This document shows, piece by piece, positions 5,081-5,523 of a stretch of DNA of 5,523 nucleotides. How positions within the stretch are numbered: position 1 is the stretch's first letter; each line of letters starts with the position of its first letter. This DNA comes from CAYQDF01 sp964416175 (GTDB lineage Bacteria > Chloroflexota > Anaerolineae > Anaerolineales > UBA4823), in NCBI GenBank assembly GCA_964416175.1, contig CAYQDF010000174.1, positions 1 through 5,523 of the forward strand, written 5' to 3'. The notes below the pieces were generated by a model that saw only the letters and a program-made list of their open reading frames with translations, was not told the DNA's origin and made no database searches. A program made the translations under genes and the position numbers.

Positions 5081-5086
5081 TATAAT
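5081..5086 (+). promoter_or_regulatory. Candidate -10 box for the cyclic-nucleotide-binding protein gene
   Basis: A perfect TATAAT lies 107 bp upstream of the ATG at 5193. No recognisable -35 hexamer lies 16-18 bp upstream (the bases are AT-rich, GAATAA-like), so this promoter would need an activator or another element. The leader RNA would be about 100 bases. Confidence 0.4.
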
Positions 5087-5130
5087 TGGAACTGTTATCT
5101 TGAATCCCCCGGGAACCGCGGTCCTGCTTG

Positions 5131-5196
5131 ATGAATCCTGATAGCCTGCACCTCCAGCCTGAGAGCCAGGTGAAGCCCACCTGGCGCGATCAATGA
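5131..5196 (+). CDS. Possible 21-residue leader peptide overlapping the next gene
   Basis: A short frame (MNPDSLHLQ...TWRDQ) ends in TGA that overlaps the downstream ATG as ATGA. No Shine-Dalgarno precedes its own ATG, and it has no membrane or signal character. If translated, it would bring ribosomes across the hairpin at 5165-5185 and restart at 5193. It may well be chance. Confidence 0.25.
   Translation: MNPDSLHLQPESQVKPTWRDQ
5165..5185 (+). promoter_or_regulatory. RNA hairpin immediately upstream of the start codon
   Basis: GCCAGGTG (5165-5172) pairs perfectly with CACCTGGC (5178-5185) around loop AAGCC. It ends 7 bases before ATG 5193 and occupies the place of a ribosome site; the only SD-like bases (AGGTG) are in its stem. 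It could limit translation of the downstream gene. Confidence 0.45.
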
Positions 5197-5523
5197 AGGA
5201 AGACCTGCTTGCCCAGACCCCCATGCTCCGGGGACTGCCGCCGGAGGAGATTGAATCCCTGGCGCGATCTCTCCGCGTCCGGGAGCTGCCGCCTCACACA
5301 ATATTGTTTCACGAAGGTGAAATCGGCGACCGCTTCTTCATCGTGTTCGAGGGGCGTCTCGAAGTGATTAAAGCGCTCGGAACCCCAGAGGAGCGGCTGA
5401 TCGGCTTCCGGGGACCGGGTGAGTTCATCGGCGAACTGAGTCTGATCAACCGCACCGGCCTGCGCACGGCCAGTATCCGCTCCGAAAGTGCGGTCCGGCT
5501 TTGGGAACTGAGCCACGCCGAGT
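5193..5523 (+). CDS. Cyclic nucleotide-binding domain protein, partial (N-terminus only)
   Basis: The first 110 residues of a gene that runs off the right edge form most of a CRP-type cyclic nucleotide-binding domain. The N-terminal helices (about 1-30, including MLRGLPPEEIESLA) precede the beta-roll: TILFHEGEIGDRFFIVFEGRLEVI (36-59) has the conserved Gly residues. The phosphate-binding cassette GEFIGELSLINRTGLRTASI (76-95) keeps Gly80, Glu81 and Arg91, so nucleotide binding looks intact. Whether a DNA-binding helix-turn-helix (CRP/FNR regulator) or another output domain follows cannot be seen. ATG 5193 is the only ATG in frame before the domain (a stop is at 5160), although the ribosome site is poor and covered by a hairpin. 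It is divergent from the ATL-led genes and could regulate the shared gap. Confidence 0.9.
   Translation, partial: MKEDLLAQTPMLRGLPPEEIESLARSLRVRELPPHTILFHEGEIGDRFFIVFEGRLEVIKALGTPEERLIGFRGPGEFIGELSLINRTGLRTASIRSESAVRLWELSHAE

Noticed and set aside
5079..5084. A leftward TATAAT in the divergent gap
   Set aside because: It is the reverse reading of the AT-rich ATTATAAT stretch, has no -35, and lies far from the ATL gene, which already has a near-consensus promoter.
5095..5516. Minus-strand frames opposite the cyclic-nucleotide-binding gene
   Set aside because: The plus-strand frame shows a clear CRP-type domain; the opposite frames have no family features.

Overview
This looks like bacterial chromosomal DNA, moderately GC-rich with short intergenic gaps. 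No sequence here fixes the taxon. The alkyltransferase-like protein, as remembered from related sequences, and a Gram-positive-type LexA box (GAAC-N4-GTTC) both point to a Chloroflexota-like (Anaerolineae-type) organism. That placement is an inference of moderate strength. Eight genes run on the minus strand, and one truncated gene runs on the plus strand at the right edge.

Right to left: at 5193-5523 a plus-strand gene begins that encodes a cyclic-nucleotide-binding domain protein, cut by the window end. It is divergent from a minus-strand gene series across a 245-bp regulatory gap. That gap holds a near-consensus sigma70 promoter (TTGACA, 17 bp, TAAGAT) facing left. A perfect LexA-type operator, AGAACGTTTGTTCT, fills its spacer. 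The promoter feeds six closely spaced genes: an alkyltransferase-like protein (ATL, Trp in place of the MGMT cysteine), a VOC-fold protein with a long acidic tail, a degenerate receiver-domain protein that overlaps it by ATGA, DNA-3-methyladenine glycosylase I (Tag), an SRPBCC/AHSA1-type protein, and a GNAT acetyltransferase. Gaps are 11, -4, 45, 42 and 22 bp. A perfect 11-bp hairpin lies after the last gene.

Further left is an ABC-2 type exporter operon: an ATPase (451-1461) and a permease starting 2 bp after its stop and running off the left edge. It has its own upstream region with three tandem 11-bp direct repeats overlapping the likely promoter, which looks like an activator or repressor site.

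Working model: the six-gene series is an SOS-controlled alkylation-damage unit. ATL would mark O6-alkylguanine for nucleotide excision repair and Tag would remove 3-methyladenine. The VOC, receiver-like, SRPBCC and GNAT proteins would be uncharacterised accessory factors, possibly acting on a genotoxic small molecule or on regulation. The repair assignments follow from known families; the link between the six genes rests on their arrangement and the shared promoter.
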